Shown: one piece after another, positions 1-8,856 of the stretch
Position numbering within the stretch: position 1 is the first letter of the stretch
Layout: each line of letters starts with the position of its first letter
Assembly (NCBI RefSeq): GCF_042665075.1
Contig: NZ_JBHTBR010000004.1
Span: 244,987 to 308,986 of the forward strand
From: Hirschia litorea
GTDB taxonomy: Bacteria; Pseudomonadota; Alphaproteobacteria; Caulobacterales; Hyphomonadaceae
Direction of reading: 5' to 3'
Length of the DNA stretch: 64,000 nucleotides
Translations under genes and position numbers: made by a program
Notes under the pieces: generated by a model
What the model saw: only the letters and a program-made list of their open reading frames with translations
Databases searched by the model: none
Told to the model about the DNA's origin: nothing

Positions 1-51
1 CGTGAAAATGTAGCGTGGCATTTAAACCAAATGCCTGCCGCACATAAAGAA

Positions 52-87
52 AAGGCCGCAAATGGGGGCTCCCCCACTTCCGGCCTT
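52..87 (-). terminator. Rho-independent terminator of purA
   Basis: Bases 52-58 (AAGGCCG) pair with 81-87, and an inner stem of five G against five C sits at 64-75. The A-rich stretch at about 45-53 reads as a U-run on the minus strand. It therefore fits termination of the purA transcript, which ends about 40 bases upstream of the hairpin. Confidence 0.75.
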
Positions 88-127
88 GCCGCAGAGTAAG
101 TTACTCTACTACATCACTTTTTTGGAC

Positions 128-1420
128 TTAAGCGACGAATGGGTCGCGTACCAAAATAACATCTTCACGCTCAGGCGATGTAGAAAGTAGAGCGACCGGT
201 TTACCCACTAACTCTTCTAAACGACGAACATATTTCACTGCCTCACCAGGAAGCTGTGTCCAGGAACGCGCGCCTTTTGTTGAACCTTTCCAACCCTTTA
301 GCGTCTCATAAATCGGCTCAACTGCTGCTTGGTCAGTCATGCCCGCTGGGAAATAATCAATCACTTCACCATTCAATTTATAACCAACACAAACTTTAAT
401 TTCATCAAGTCCATCAAGCACATCCAGCTTCGTAACAGCCAGCCCAGTCACGCCCGATGTGGCACATGCTTGACGCACCATAACACTATCAAACCAACCA
501 CACCGACGCGCACGACCTGTCACCGTACCAAATTCATGTCCCACAGTTCCAAGACGCTTACCGACTTCATTATCTTGCTCAGTTGGGAAAGGCCCAGAGC
601 CGACGCGCGTTGTATACGCCTTGGCTAGTCCAAGCACATAATTCACTGCATTTGGACCAATTCCAGATCCTGCAGATGCCTGCCCAGCAACCACATTCGA
701 AGAAGTTACAAACGGATAAGTACCGTGATCAACATCAAGCATTACACCTTGCGCACCTTCAAAAAGAATACGGCGACCCAGCTTAACACTTTCGTCCAAA
801 CGCTTCCACACGGGTTGTGCGTAGGCTAAGATTTTATCTGCGATTTCAAGAAGATCCGCCTTCAACTGCGCTGCATCTGGCTCACCCAATCCCAGTCCCA
901 CACGGAGTGGACGGTGGTGTGCAAGCAAACGCTCAAGCTTCAAATCCAATGCTGCAGGGTCTTTAAGGTCTGCGACACGAATAGCGCGACGGCCTACTTT
1001 ATCTTCATATGCCGGACCAATTCCACGCTTTGTTGTACCAATTTTAGCATCGCCAAGCGCACCTTCACGAGCAGCATCAATATCTTTGTGCCAAGGAAGG
1101 ATCAAACAGGCATTATCAGCAAGCACGAGATCATCTGGCCCAAGCTCTACGCCTTGTTGCCCCATCGCTTCTACTTCAGACAACAACTGCCACGGGTCCA
1201 CAACTACGCCATTGCCAATAACTGACAGCTTACCACCACGCACAACACCAGACGGAAGGAGGTTGAGTTTGAAGACCTTACCATCAATAACAAGTGTATG
1301 GCCCGCATTATGACCACCTTGGAAACGCACAATCACATCTGCGCGGCTGGATAGCCAATCAACAATCTTACCTTTACCTTCGTCACCCCACTGGGCTCCG
1401 ACAACCACCACACCGGACAT
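128..1420 (-). CDS. purA: Adenylosuccinate synthetase
   Basis: PurA joins IMP and L-aspartate using GTP, the first committed step from IMP to AMP, in the cytosol. From the start used here the protein opens with the family motif GAQWGDEGKGK (residues 8-18), with the catalytic Asp13, and His41 in the GGHNAGHT motif. The 430-residue length is typical of the family. An in-frame ATG four codons upstream (1432) is possible, but a GGAG ribosome-binding site lies six bases before the ATG at 1420, so the shorter form is preferred. The gene stands alone on the minus strand with its own terminator. Confidence 0.97.
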   Translation of the reverse strand: MSGVVVVGAQWGDEGKGKIVDWLSSRADVIVRFQGGHNAGHTLVIDGKVFKLNLLPSGVVRGGKLSVIGNGVVVDPWQLLSEVEAMGQQGVELGPDDLVLADNACLILPWHKDIDAAREGALGDAKIGTTKRGIGPAYEDKVGRRAIRVADLKDPAALDLKLERLLAHHRPLRVGLGLGEPDAAQLKADLLEIADKILAYAQPVWKRLDESVKLGRRILFEGAQGVMLDVDHGTYPFVTSSNVVAGQASAGSGIGPNAVNYVLGLAKAYTTRVGSGPFPTEQDNEVGKRLGTVGHEFGTVTGRARRCGWFDSVMVRQACATSGVTGLAVTKLDVLDGLDEIKVCVGYKLNGEVIDYFPAGMTDQAAVEPIYETLKGWKGSTKGARSWTQLPGEAVKYVRRLEELVGKPVALLSTSPEREDVILVRDPFVA

Positions 1421-1579
1421 GTGCTTCTCCATTTTAAGTGAAAGCCGCGCGCAAAGGACATTAAACTGTCACTTATGGCAAGGGGGAATCTCCTTAGGAT
1501 AGCTATTTGGACACATAAGTCGCAGAAAAAGGCGTGCTCGGCTTAAAGCATCGGCCTCTAAATCGGCAATTTAGAGATT

Positions 1580-2155
1580 TTAAAACGAATAAGCTACCCT
1601 CACCCCAACATCGTCCAAACCTTGATTGCGTCCGTTTCCTAATATCTGACCATGCGATAAATGATCATAAATAAGCTGCAGCGCCCATGTCTCATTGATA
1701 TCCTTGGTTATTGCAAAACTTGTTCGAAACAAATCACGCGAGCCCAACAATAAGTGCTTTGAATCAAAAACTGCACGCTCCTGCGCGGTGGCTCCCTGAC
1801 TTTCTAGTTTTCCGCTATGCAGCGCATATCCAAAACTTGGTTGAAAATGCCACCCCTCTAGAAACTCAAAGTCCCATTCCAATCCCACTGCAATATAAGA
1901 TGTTCTATCTTCGGAATTCACAGATGCCATTAAATAAGGGTGTGGTGACCATGTTTCACTCGACAAATTCCATTTGGAAAACCGAACATCCGCGGATAAA
2001 TTGAAACCATCTTCTTTATTCGCGTTTTTAGGCGTTAGCACTTTTACATTGTGGTCCATTACTCCCAGCCGCACACTATCGACGATATCGGCCTGAGCAG
2101 TCATATTAAATGTTCCAGCGCCAATCGTAGCAAAAGCTATCAAAGCCTTATTCAT
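1580..2155 (-). CDS. pagL: PagL-type lipid A 3-O-deacylase (acyloxyacyl hydrolase family)
   Basis: Predicted outer-membrane beta-barrel hydrolase that removes the ester-linked 3-position acyl chain of lipid A. A signal peptide occupies about residues 1-22 (ending TAQA). The C-terminal half carries the PagL signature: His-x-Ser in DHLSHG, a following Asn/Gly-rich loop and a terminal YSF typical of a last beta strand. The mature size (about 170 residues) fits PagL. The start is uncertain: a GTG three codons upstream (2164) is also open, and neither has a strong ribosome site. It is monocistronic and divergent from ruvB. A second, unrelated lipid A deacylase (LpxR type) lies at 57.9 kb. Confidence 0.75.
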   Translation of the reverse strand: MNKALIAFATIGAGTFNMTAQADIVDSVRLGVMDHNVKVLTPKNANKEDGFNLSADVRFSKWNLSSETWSPHPYLMASVNSEDRTSYIAVGLEWDFEFLEGWHFQPSFGYALHSGKLESQGATAQERAVFDSKHLLLGSRDLFRTSFAITKDINETWALQLIYDHLSHGQILGNGRNQGLDDVGVRVAYSF

Positions 2156-2365
2156 CGAGGTCACTTTCTGACAATTATATTATGCCTTTGATTCTCCAAC
2201 CACACTTAAATTTACCCCAATTAGCTACTTTTAAAAGTGGAACAATCATCGCACCTATGATTAATGAAATTAATCACGTTCACATTTTGTTTTGCTTTTT
2301 CATGTGTTTTCACTTTAAAAATGCCAACAAACAGAAGTCGGATTGCCTGACTTCTCTAAAAAGAA

Positions 2366-3409
2366 ATGACTGTACTTATGGGTAGAGAAGGCGACATTAC
2401 AGATCCCACACAGCAAGCTGGTGAATCTCAAGACCGTGCGCTGCGGCCCCTCTCATTTGACGACTTTACGGGACAAGAAACCGCTAAGGCCAATTTAAAA
2501 GTGTTTGTGCAAGCAGCCCGTAATCGGGGTGATGCTCTGGATCACGTCCTCCTGTTTGGCCCCCCCGGATTAGGAAAAACGACGCTCGCTCAAATCATGT
2601 CGAAAGAGATGGGGGTTGGCTTTAGGTCAACATCTGGGCCTGTTATCGGCAAGGCAGGAGATCTAGCTGCACTTTTAACGAATTTAGAAGAGAATGACGT
2701 TCTTTTTATTGATGAAATTCACCGCTTATCTCCAATCGTTGAAGAGATACTTTATCCAGCAATGGAAGATCACACACTCGACATTATGATTGGTGATGGT
2801 CCATCCGCGCGTTCAGTAAAAATTGACCTCCCTCCATTCACATTGGTTGGTGCCACAACTCGCGCTGGCCTTTTGTCTACGCCTCTGCGCGACCGTTTTG
2901 GCATTCCAGTGCGTTTAGAGTTTTACACACCAGAAGAACTGGGCGGTATTGTTTACCGAGCTGGCATCAAAATGGGTGCGGCATTGACCCAAGACGGCGC
3001 AATCGAAATTGCCCGACGCGCACGCGGCACTCCCCGTATTGCTATCCGCCTGTTGCGCCGCGTTCGTGATTTCGCTGAGGCTGAAGGCGTACAAATCAAC
3101 AAAAATTCAGCAGCAAAAGGACTTGCAAGACTGGAAGTTGATGCTGACGGTTTAGACGCACTAGATAGACGTTATTTAAACGCACTTGTAAAAACGTATT
3201 CAGGTGGACCTGTAGGCGCTGATACCTTAGCAGCTGCATTGTCAGAAGCACGAGATGCAATAGAAGAAGTCATAGAACCCTATTTGATGCAGCAAGGCTT
3301 GATTATGCGCACCCCTCGCGGCCGTGTCGCTGCTCCCGGCGCATATAAACGCCTTGGAATGGTGCCACCCCAGAATACAACGCAACCAGATATGTTTAAC
3401 GAAAAATAA
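2366..3409 (+). CDS. ruvB: Holliday junction branch migration ATPase RuvB
   Basis: Hexameric AAA+ motor that drives RuvA-bound Holliday junctions during recombination and repair. Visible motifs are Walker A GPPGLGKT at residues 65-72, Walker B with DEIH, sensor region GATTRAG and the C-terminal winged-helix segment ending in TPRGR. The 347-residue length is normal. The ATG at 2366 is used; an in-frame ATG at 2378 is an alternative and neither has a strong ribosome site. ruvA and ruvC, usually adjacent upstream in alphaproteobacteria, are about 20 kb away on the other strand, while the normal downstream neighbours ybgC-tolQ are retained. Confidence 0.96.
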   Translation: MTVLMGREGDITDPTQQAGESQDRALRPLSFDDFTGQETAKANLKVFVQAARNRGDALDHVLLFGPPGLGKTTLAQIMSKEMGVGFRSTSGPVIGKAGDLAALLTNLEENDVLFIDEIHRLSPIVEEILYPAMEDHTLDIMIGDGPSARSVKIDLPPFTLVGATTRAGLLSTPLRDRFGIPVRLEFYTPEELGGIVYRAGIKMGAALTQDGAIEIARRARGTPRIAIRLLRRVRDFAEAEGVQINKNSAAKGLARLEVDADGLDALDRRYLNALVKTYSGGPVGADTLAAALSEARDAIEEVIEPYLMQQGLIMRTPRGRVAAPGAYKRLGMVPPQNTTQPDMFNEK

Positions 3410-3556
3410 TCAACCCTAGCGTGCAAAATATTTTACTTTTAGAGATGGGTTCGATACAAACTTCCTTTTTATTGATTCTATTCTTCATGCTGTACATCTT
3501 GAACATGCGGACGAGCATCTACACATAGGCAGAGATTACTATTCAGGACTTGCACA

Positions 3557-4003
3557 ATGACTGATCAACCTGAAACCGGACGCATCGAAGCGGATGAACA
3601 TATACTACCAGTCCGCGTTTATTATGAAGACACCGATTTCACGGGTGTTGTATATCACGCCAATTATTTGAAGTTCTTCGAACGCGGACGCTCGGACTTC
3701 TTGCGGTTTGTTGGCATGAGCCACGAAAAGCTCTCACAAGAAGAAAATCCGCTGGCTTTTGCCGTTGCCCGCATGGAGATTGATTTCAAACGCCCGGCTA
3801 AAATTGATGATGCGCTAAAAGTGCACACCCGTTTTTTAGGCGCTAAAGGTGCACGCCTCATTTTTGATCAAAACATATTTAGGGATCAAACTCTCCTTTG
3901 CGCGGCTAAAGTTACCATAGTTCAAATTAACATGGATGGCGCTTTGATCCGCCCTACCGAATCTCTTTTAAAAGCTTGGGGGCAATTTCAATTTACAAAG
4001 TAA
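3557..4003 (+). CDS. ybgC: Acyl-CoA thioesterase YbgC (Tol-Pal associated)
   Basis: Hotdog-fold thioesterase of the 4-hydroxybenzoyl-CoA thioesterase group, usually the first gene of tol-pal clusters. The signature YYEDTDFTGVVYHANY, with the conserved Asp and the following Asn-Tyr, spans about residues 23-38. At 148 residues it is slightly longer than the E. coli protein because of about 18 extra N-terminal residues. It lies 147 bases after ruvB and 282 bases before tolQ. Its exact role in the Tol system is not established; phospholipid-linked acyl-CoA hydrolysis has been proposed. Confidence 0.9.
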   Translation: MTDQPETGRIEADEHILPVRVYYEDTDFTGVVYHANYLKFFERGRSDFLRFVGMSHEKLSQEENPLAFAVARMEIDFKRPAKIDDALKVHTRFLGAKGARLIFDQNIFRDQTLLCAAKVTIVQINMDGALIRPTESLLKAWGQFQFTK

Positions 4004-4230
4004 GACATTCTGCATTCGATCAAGGAAGGCAGACATCGTATTAGGATCGATACCCAAAACGCCCAAAATTCTTACGCGTCTTCTCGTATAAGTGCTTTTT
4101 CTTGCTGCATTTCAAAAATTTCATGCGTTGACTGACTGCACAAATGCATTTTGCGTGTGTAATTGACACTTGTCTCCTTCATCTCGCCCAATTTGCATTC
4201 CATGCAGGCTATGAATAAGGAAACAAACTA

Positions 4231-4254
4231 CGGAGTCAGATTGTCTGACCTCCG
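4231..4254 (+). promoter_or_regulatory. Palindrome in the tolQ leader
   Basis: The inverted repeat GTCAGA-TTG-TCTGAC occupies 4235-4249. It extends outward to a 9-bp stem with one bulged C (4231-4239 against 4245-4254). It ends about 30 bases before the tolQ ATG, so it could be an RNA leader hairpin or a protein-binding site. No T-run follows, so it is not a standard terminator. Confidence 0.4.
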
Positions 4255-4285
4255 GTTAGACTGATCAATAAGCACTGAGGTCCTG

Positions 4286-5095
4286 ATGATGTCGCTAGAA
4301 CTTTTGATTACGAGCGGAAGCGATACACTTGCTGCTCTCCCACTTATGCAGGTGGTCACAGATAGCGTGGCAAGTAACGGACCGGCCGAAATCGCAGAAA
4401 TTGCATCACATGATGACTTCTCTTTTGTCTCTCTTATTTTACAAGCTGGACCAGTTGTAAAAATAGTTATGCTTGTGCTTGTCATTATGTCCGTGTGGTC
4501 CTGGATGGTGACATTCAACAAATGGACCGGCATGGCTGCAACTCGATCAAAAGGTAAGAAGTTTGAGGAAGCTTTTTGGTCAGGCCAACCTCTCGATGAA
4601 ATGGATGATCGTGTTGGAGACAAACCATCGGACGCGTTAGCCCGAGTGTATTCAGCCGGCTCACGTGAATGGCGCGAAGCCCGTCGCCTCCGCTCCCTAA
4701 ATGACAGCGTTGCAACATCGCTTCTTCAACGCGCACGTTCTCAAATGGGGGTCGCTGTAAACCGCGAAGCGAGCAAAATGGAAGCAGGTTTATCAACACT
4801 AGCAATCATTGCCTCTTCGGCACCCTTTATCGGACTATTTGGAACTGTTTGGGGAATTATGACCGCCTTCCGTGATATCGGCATGGCTGGTGAAACAAAT
4901 CTTGCAGTTGTTGCGCCGGGTATGGCTGAAGCACTTTTCGCAACAGCACTAGGTCTGCTTGCAGCTATTCCAGCCATGATTTTTTACAACAAGTTTTCCG
5001 GCGATGTGAATAAATTCGTTGAGCACATGGATACCTTTGCAGAAGAATTTACAGTTCGCATTTCTCGCCGTCTCGCTGAAAGATTGGATGAATAG
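4286..5095 (+). CDS. tolQ: Tol-Pal system inner-membrane protein TolQ
   Basis: MotA/ExbB-family proton-channel subunit that, with TolR, energises TolA for outer-membrane constriction at division. A first membrane segment lies near residues 54-72. The conserved ExbB/TolQ core follows, with the APFIGLFGTVWGIM segment and a second long hydrophobic stretch (MAEALFATALGLLAAIPAM). At 269 residues it is longer than enterobacterial TolQ because of about 40 N-terminal residues, some polar. A GAGG ribosome site sits five bases before the chosen ATG. tolR follows after three bases, indicating an operon. Confidence 0.95.
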   Translation: MMSLELLITSGSDTLAALPLMQVVTDSVASNGPAEIAEIASHDDFSFVSLILQAGPVVKIVMLVLVIMSVWSWMVTFNKWTGMAATRSKGKKFEEAFWSGQPLDEMDDRVGDKPSDALARVYSAGSREWREARRLRSLNDSVATSLLQRARSQMGVAVNREASKMEAGLSTLAIIASSAPFIGLFGTVWGIMTAFRDIGMAGETNLAVVAPGMAEALFATALGLLAAIPAMIFYNKFSGDVNKFVEHMDTFAEEFTVRISRRLAERLDE

Positions 5096-5098
5096 ACC

Positions 5099-5557
5099 AT
5101 GGCTATGATGTCCCCCTCTTCAGGTGGTGGCCGAGGTCGCCGTCGTTCGCAAAATGCTGATATCAACGTGACTCCAATGGTGGATGTGATGCTGGTGTTA
5201 CTCGTTATTTTTATGGTAACAGCTCCTATGGTTGTGACTGGCGAGCCAGTGAATTTAGCAAAGACAAATTCCAAACCTCTCCCCCCAAGTGAACAGCAAT
5301 CCCTCGCGCTAACGGTGAATGCAGCAGGACAAATGTTCATAGGCAGCAACACGGAACCAGTGGCAGCAGGACAATTGGGCGCGCAACTTATCGCCATCGC
5401 CAAGAATGGATACGAAGATCGTGTTCTCGTGCGCGGTGACAAAGCAGCAGATTACGGCCAAGTGTTGTCTGCTCTGTCACTGGTTCGAGATGCCGGCTTC
5501 ACGAATGTGGGCCTCGTAACCGATTCAACTGGAACCCGTAAGGCCAAAGGAAACTAA
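5099..5557 (+). CDS. tolR: Tol-Pal system protein TolR
   Basis: ExbD/TolR-family partner of TolQ. A short basic, Gly-rich N-terminus (about residues 1-20) precedes the family hallmark INVTPMVDVMLVLLVIFMV, which holds the protonatable Asp at the start of the single membrane helix. The remainder is the periplasmic domain. The 152-residue length is typical. Several ATG codons cluster at the start; the first is used. tolA begins three bases after the stop codon. Confidence 0.95.
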   Translation: MAMMSPSSGGGRGRRRSQNADINVTPMVDVMLVLLVIFMVTAPMVVTGEPVNLAKTNSKPLPPSEQQSLALTVNAAGQMFIGSNTEPVAAGQLGAQLIAIAKNGYEDRVLVRGDKAADYGQVLSALSLVRDAGFTNVGLVTDSTGTRKAKGN

Positions 5558-5560
5558 GGC

Positions 5561-6448
5561 GTGCGCCCAGGTTTTGCCCTCTCTGCTCTCTTACACATAC
5601 TGATTTTTGGATCAGCCTATGTCGTCTTTCCGATGGCTAGTACAACTATGTCTGAGGAGCTCGTTATTGTGCCGATCGAACTGGTGACAGTCTCGGACAC
5701 GACCAATCTAGCTGTATCGAAACCCAAAGAACCTGAAAAAGTTCTTGAGCCCGAACCTGAACCTGAGCCCGAACCAACTCCGGAGCCAGATGAGCCCATT
5801 CCTGAAGATGAAGCTGAAATTTCCGACGAGCCAGATCCATTTGCCGAAGAAGAAGGCAATACGGAAGCTACGCCCGAAGAAGCCGAACCTATTCCTGAAG
5901 AAATAGAGCCAGAAGAAGCCGAACCTGAAGAGAAGCCTGAGCCCAAACCAACACCTACTCCAAAGGTAATTCCACCTCAGGAAGAAAAGAAAGAAACGAC
6001 CAACTCTTTCTTGAATAGCGTGCTTAAGACAACAGAAGACAAAAAGAAAACACGCGAACGCGAATTCAAATCGGCACCTGACTTAAAACAGGTAGAGAAT
6101 GCGAACGAAAACAAACGTTCTGCAGGTGATCGCTCTCGCGATACTGCAACATGGTCTACTTTGTTACGGTCAAAAATAGAGACAAAGTGTTTCCGCGATC
6201 CATCTGATATGGCCAATGCCAAACGCCTGAAAGTAACTTACAAAATCACCTTCAATAGAGATGGTAATTTAATGCGTGCGCCTCGGCGTGTTCAGCCCAC
6301 AATTATTCCTGCTGGCGATCAACAATTGCGAGTATTTGACATCAACGCATCTAGAGCAATTGAAAAGTGTGCCCCCTACAGTGACATTTTTCCACCTGAA
6401 CTCTATGACGAATGGAAGGACTTTACGTTAAATTTTGGATCAGAATGA
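5561..6448 (+). CDS. tolA: Tol-Pal system protein TolA
   Basis: Periplasm-spanning link between TolQR and the outer-membrane TolB/Pal. The protein has an N-terminal membrane anchor (about residues 5-26), a long low-complexity region of Glu-Pro repeats (about 55-150), a basic linker and a C-terminal TonB/TolA-like domain (about 200-295). The start codon is GTG, with AAGG a few bases upstream; no closer ATG fits. The acidic Pro-rich spacer replaces the Ala/Lys-rich helix of enterobacterial TolA. It forms one operon with tolQ and tolR; tolB follows after 101 bases. Confidence 0.92.
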   Translation: MRPGFALSALLHILIFGSAYVVFPMASTTMSEELVIVPIELVTVSDTTNLAVSKPKEPEKVLEPEPEPEPEPTPEPDEPIPEDEAEISDEPDPFAEEEGNTEATPEEAEPIPEEIEPEEAEPEEKPEPKPTPTPKVIPPQEEKKETTNSFLNSVLKTTEDKKKTREREFKSAPDLKQVENANENKRSAGDRSRDTATWSTLLRSKIETKCFRDPSDMANAKRLKVTYKITFNRDGNLMRAPRRVQPTIIPAGDQQLRVFDINASRAIEKCAPYSDIFPPELYDEWKDFTLNFGSE

Positions 6449-6549
6449 TTCCGAATCTACGTATGAGAGTAGAAGACATAATTCCGCCGAGACTCTATGT
6501 TTTAGATATTTGGCTAAACCGAGACTTTGAAGGATAGGAGATCCTCGCC

Positions 6550-7914
6550 ATGAAAACAGCTGTCAGCTTTCTTGCTGCGCTTCTGTGTAGTTTGCTTTGC
6601 CTGCCCGCTTTTGCGCAGGACGGGAATGTCGTTAATATCACCAAGGGCACATTCGAGCCTATGCCAATGGCGGTTCCTGATTTTTCTGGAGACACACCAG
6701 AAGCAGCCACTGTTGGTACGGATATAGCTGAGGTTATCCGGAATGACCTCGCCGGATCCGGACTATTTCGTATGATTAGCCCAGATGCTTTTGTTGAAAA
6801 AAATCTTGATATCGCAGTCCTTCCAACATTTGCAGACTGGAAAGTAATTAGCGCGGATGCCCTCCTTGTGGGAAAAACCATCATTGACCCTTCCGGCACA
6901 ATGGCAACGCAGTTCCGCTTATTTGACGTGTTTACAGGGAAACAACTTTACTCCCAGGAATATACTGTCTCTTCTCCTGACAGCTGGCGTCGCATGGCTC
7001 ACATCATTGCCGATGACGTATATGAACAACTGACACCAGATGGCGGATATTTCGACAGCCGGATTGTGTATATCGCCGAAAGCGGACCGAAAACAAAACG
7101 TATCCGCAGGCTTGCGATCATGGATCAAGATGGCGCAAACCCACAATATCTTACTGACGGTCGCATCGAAGTGCAGACTCCGCGCTTTGATCCTTCATCC
7201 CAGACAATCATTTACACAGCCTTGGTGCCAGATGCTCGCAACCCAATTCTAGAGCGTCGTCGCGTCTACTTGTTCGACATCGAGACAGGCCGCCAAGAAG
7301 TTATCGGTGACTATGGTGTCACTTCTTTTGCTGCTCGTTTCTCACCTGATGGCAGCCATATCGCAATGAGCCTGTCGGAAGACGGAAACTCTGACGTATA
7401 TGTTTTGGACCTAGCTCGCCGTCAGCGCACCCGTCTTACAAATAATCTCGCAATTGACACATCTCCCTCTTACTCCCCTGATGGAAAAGAAATCGTATTC
7501 ACATCTGACCGCGGTGGTTCACCTCAGCTTTATATAATGAATGCTGACGGGTCTGACAGAAACTGTGAGAACGGGCCTCGTAACAAAGTGTGTCGAATCA
7601 CTTTTGGAAAAGGCATCTATTCCACCCCCGTCTGGTCCCCACGTGGTGATCTAATTGCCTTCACAAAACAAACTCAAGGACGTTTTGAAATTGGTGTCAT
7701 CAAAACAGATGGCAGTGATGAACGCACTTTAACGTCTGATTTCTTGGCAGAAGGTCCCACTTGGTCCCCAAATGGGCGAATCATAATTTTCTTTAAGGAA
7801 GCACGTGGTGGTCGTCCAAGCCTATGGAGTATCGATTTAAGTGGTCGTAATCTAAAACGCGTACCTACTCCGGGAGACGCTTCGGACCCAGCTTGGTCAC
7901 CAATTTTAAGATAA
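6550..7914 (+). CDS. tolB: Tol-Pal system periplasmic protein TolB
   Basis: Secreted beta-propeller that binds Pal and TolA and cycles Pal during envelope constriction. The signal peptide is about residues 1-22 (ending AFAQ). The alpha/beta N-terminal domain spans to about residue 170. Then come repeated WD40-like TolB blades with recurrent FSPDG or YSPDG motifs. The 454-residue length is normal. An AGGAG ribosome site precedes the ATG. A strong terminator starts seven bases after the stop, so pal must be transcribed separately. Confidence 0.96.
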   Translation: MKTAVSFLAALLCSLLCLPAFAQDGNVVNITKGTFEPMPMAVPDFSGDTPEAATVGTDIAEVIRNDLAGSGLFRMISPDAFVEKNLDIAVLPTFADWKVISADALLVGKTIIDPSGTMATQFRLFDVFTGKQLYSQEYTVSSPDSWRRMAHIIADDVYEQLTPDGGYFDSRIVYIAESGPKTKRIRRLAIMDQDGANPQYLTDGRIEVQTPRFDPSSQTIIYTALVPDARNPILERRRVYLFDIETGRQEVIGDYGVTSFAARFSPDGSHIAMSLSEDGNSDVYVLDLARRQRTRLTNNLAIDTSPSYSPDGKEIVFTSDRGGSPQLYIMNADGSDRNCENGPRNKVCRITFGKGIYSTPVWSPRGDLIAFTKQTQGRFEIGVIKTDGSDERTLTSDFLAEGPTWSPNGRIIIFFKEARGGRPSLWSIDLSGRNLKRVPTPGDASDPAWSPILR

Positions 7915-7920
7915 AAAACA

Positions 7921-7946
7921 AAGGCCACTCAACTATGAGTGGCCTT
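7921..7946 (+). terminator. Terminator after tolB
   Basis: A perfect 11-bp stem pairs AAGGCCACTCA (7921-7931) with 7936-7946 around a four-base loop, followed by an A/T-rich, T-containing tract. It ends the tolQRAB transcript. Confidence 0.85.
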
Positions 7947-8246
7947 AATTGTTTGATTTTCATAATGCTTTGTATGAGTTAACTCTAAAACACCTTATAT
8001 TTTCGTCGACTGAAGGTTGAGCAACCCGCTTAGCATTTTGACCATCTATTGGACGTGAGAATAAAAATCACGTTAGAGTAGGATTGAATGTATTGCCGTT
8101 TACAGAGTAGACGCATTATGTTGAACATACGTTCATCGATCGTGCGTAAGTTTCGTATTTTGGTCATAATCTGACGATATGAAGCAAGCGCAATCCGTTC
8201 ACGTCCAAGCTGGACGTGCGCGTCCTAAGGGGAGTCTTAAAGACCA
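7947..8246 (+). other. tolB-pal intergenic region, promoter and leader of pal
   Basis: About 300 bases without a gene. Two hairpins are visible: ACGTGA (8053-8058) with 8068-8073, and an 8-bp CACGTCCA stem (8200-8207) with 8211-8218 around AGC. The second lies about 30 bases before the pal start, next to its GGGGAG ribosome site, so it may belong to the pal leader. Because a terminator precedes this region, it must contain the pal promoter, but I cannot pick a convincing -35/-10 pair. Confidence 0.45.
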
Positions 8247-8789
8247 ATGAGTTACAAAGTAAGCTTCGCTGCTCTGACCTTCACAGTAGCGGCTCTCGCA
8301 TCCGGTTGTGCTTCTACTGTAGAAGAGCCGACTCCGGTTCCAACACCTACTCCTGTAGCAGCACCTGCTCCAGCACCAACACCTACTCCGGTGCCTGTAG
8401 CTCCAAAAGGACCGCTTGCTGGTTCTTTGGAAGATTTCAATGTTAACGTTGGATCCAAAGTGTACTTTGATGTAGACCAATACAACCTTGATGATGCTGA
8501 CCGCCAAATTTTGGCGCGCCAAGCTGCATGGTTGAGCCAATACCCAGCCGTGACTATTCTTATCGCAGGTAACTGTGATGAGCGTGGAACACGTGAATAC
8601 AACATCGCTCTTGGTGAGCGCCGTGCTGCAGCAGCAAAAGACTATCTAGTTGGTCTTGGAATTTCTGCGTCACGTATTGAAACAGTTTCTTACGGTAAAG
8701 AGCGTCCAACAGACCCTCGTTCTACGACTGATGCTTGGTCAGTTAACCGTAATGCCTTCACGCAACTTATTAGCGGCGTAAACGGCTAA
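8247..8789 (+). CDS. pal: Peptidoglycan-associated lipoprotein Pal
   Basis: Outer-membrane lipoprotein that ties the envelope to peptidoglycan. The lipobox ALASGC places the lipidated Cys at residue 21. A Pro/Thr/Val/Ala-rich linker (about 27-56) leads to an OmpA-like peptidoglycan-binding domain (about 70-175) with the conserved GNCDERGTREYN segment. A GGGGAG ribosome site lies 12 bases before the ATG. The length of 180 is typical. cpoB follows after 67 bases. Confidence 0.96.
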   Translation: MSYKVSFAALTFTVAALASGCASTVEEPTPVPTPTPVAAPAPAPTPTPVPVAPKGPLAGSLEDFNVNVGSKVYFDVDQYNLDDADRQILARQAAWLSQYPAVTILIAGNCDERGTREYNIALGERRAAAAKDYLVGLGISASRIETVSYGKERPTDPRSTTDAWSVNRNAFTQLISGVNG

Positions 8790-8806
8790 CATTACTGCTG
8801 CAGTTT

Positions 8807-8839
8807 GCCTCCGCACCGCCTTATTTTCGGCGCGGAGGC
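8807..8839 (+). other. Hairpin between pal and cpoB
   Basis: GCCTCCGC (8807-8814) pairs with GCGGAGGC (8832-8839), with three further inner base pairs (8816-8818 with 8828-8830). No T-run follows. It may be an attenuating or mRNA-stabilising hairpin that adjusts pal relative to cpoB output rather than a full terminator. Confidence 0.5.
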
Positions 8840-8856
8840 CTGCTAGCCTCCAAAAT

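Noticed and set aside
5617..5946. Ser/Gly-rich 109-codon frame on the minus strand
   Set aside because: It is the antisense mirror of the Glu-Pro repeats of tolA; low-complexity composition explains the open frame.
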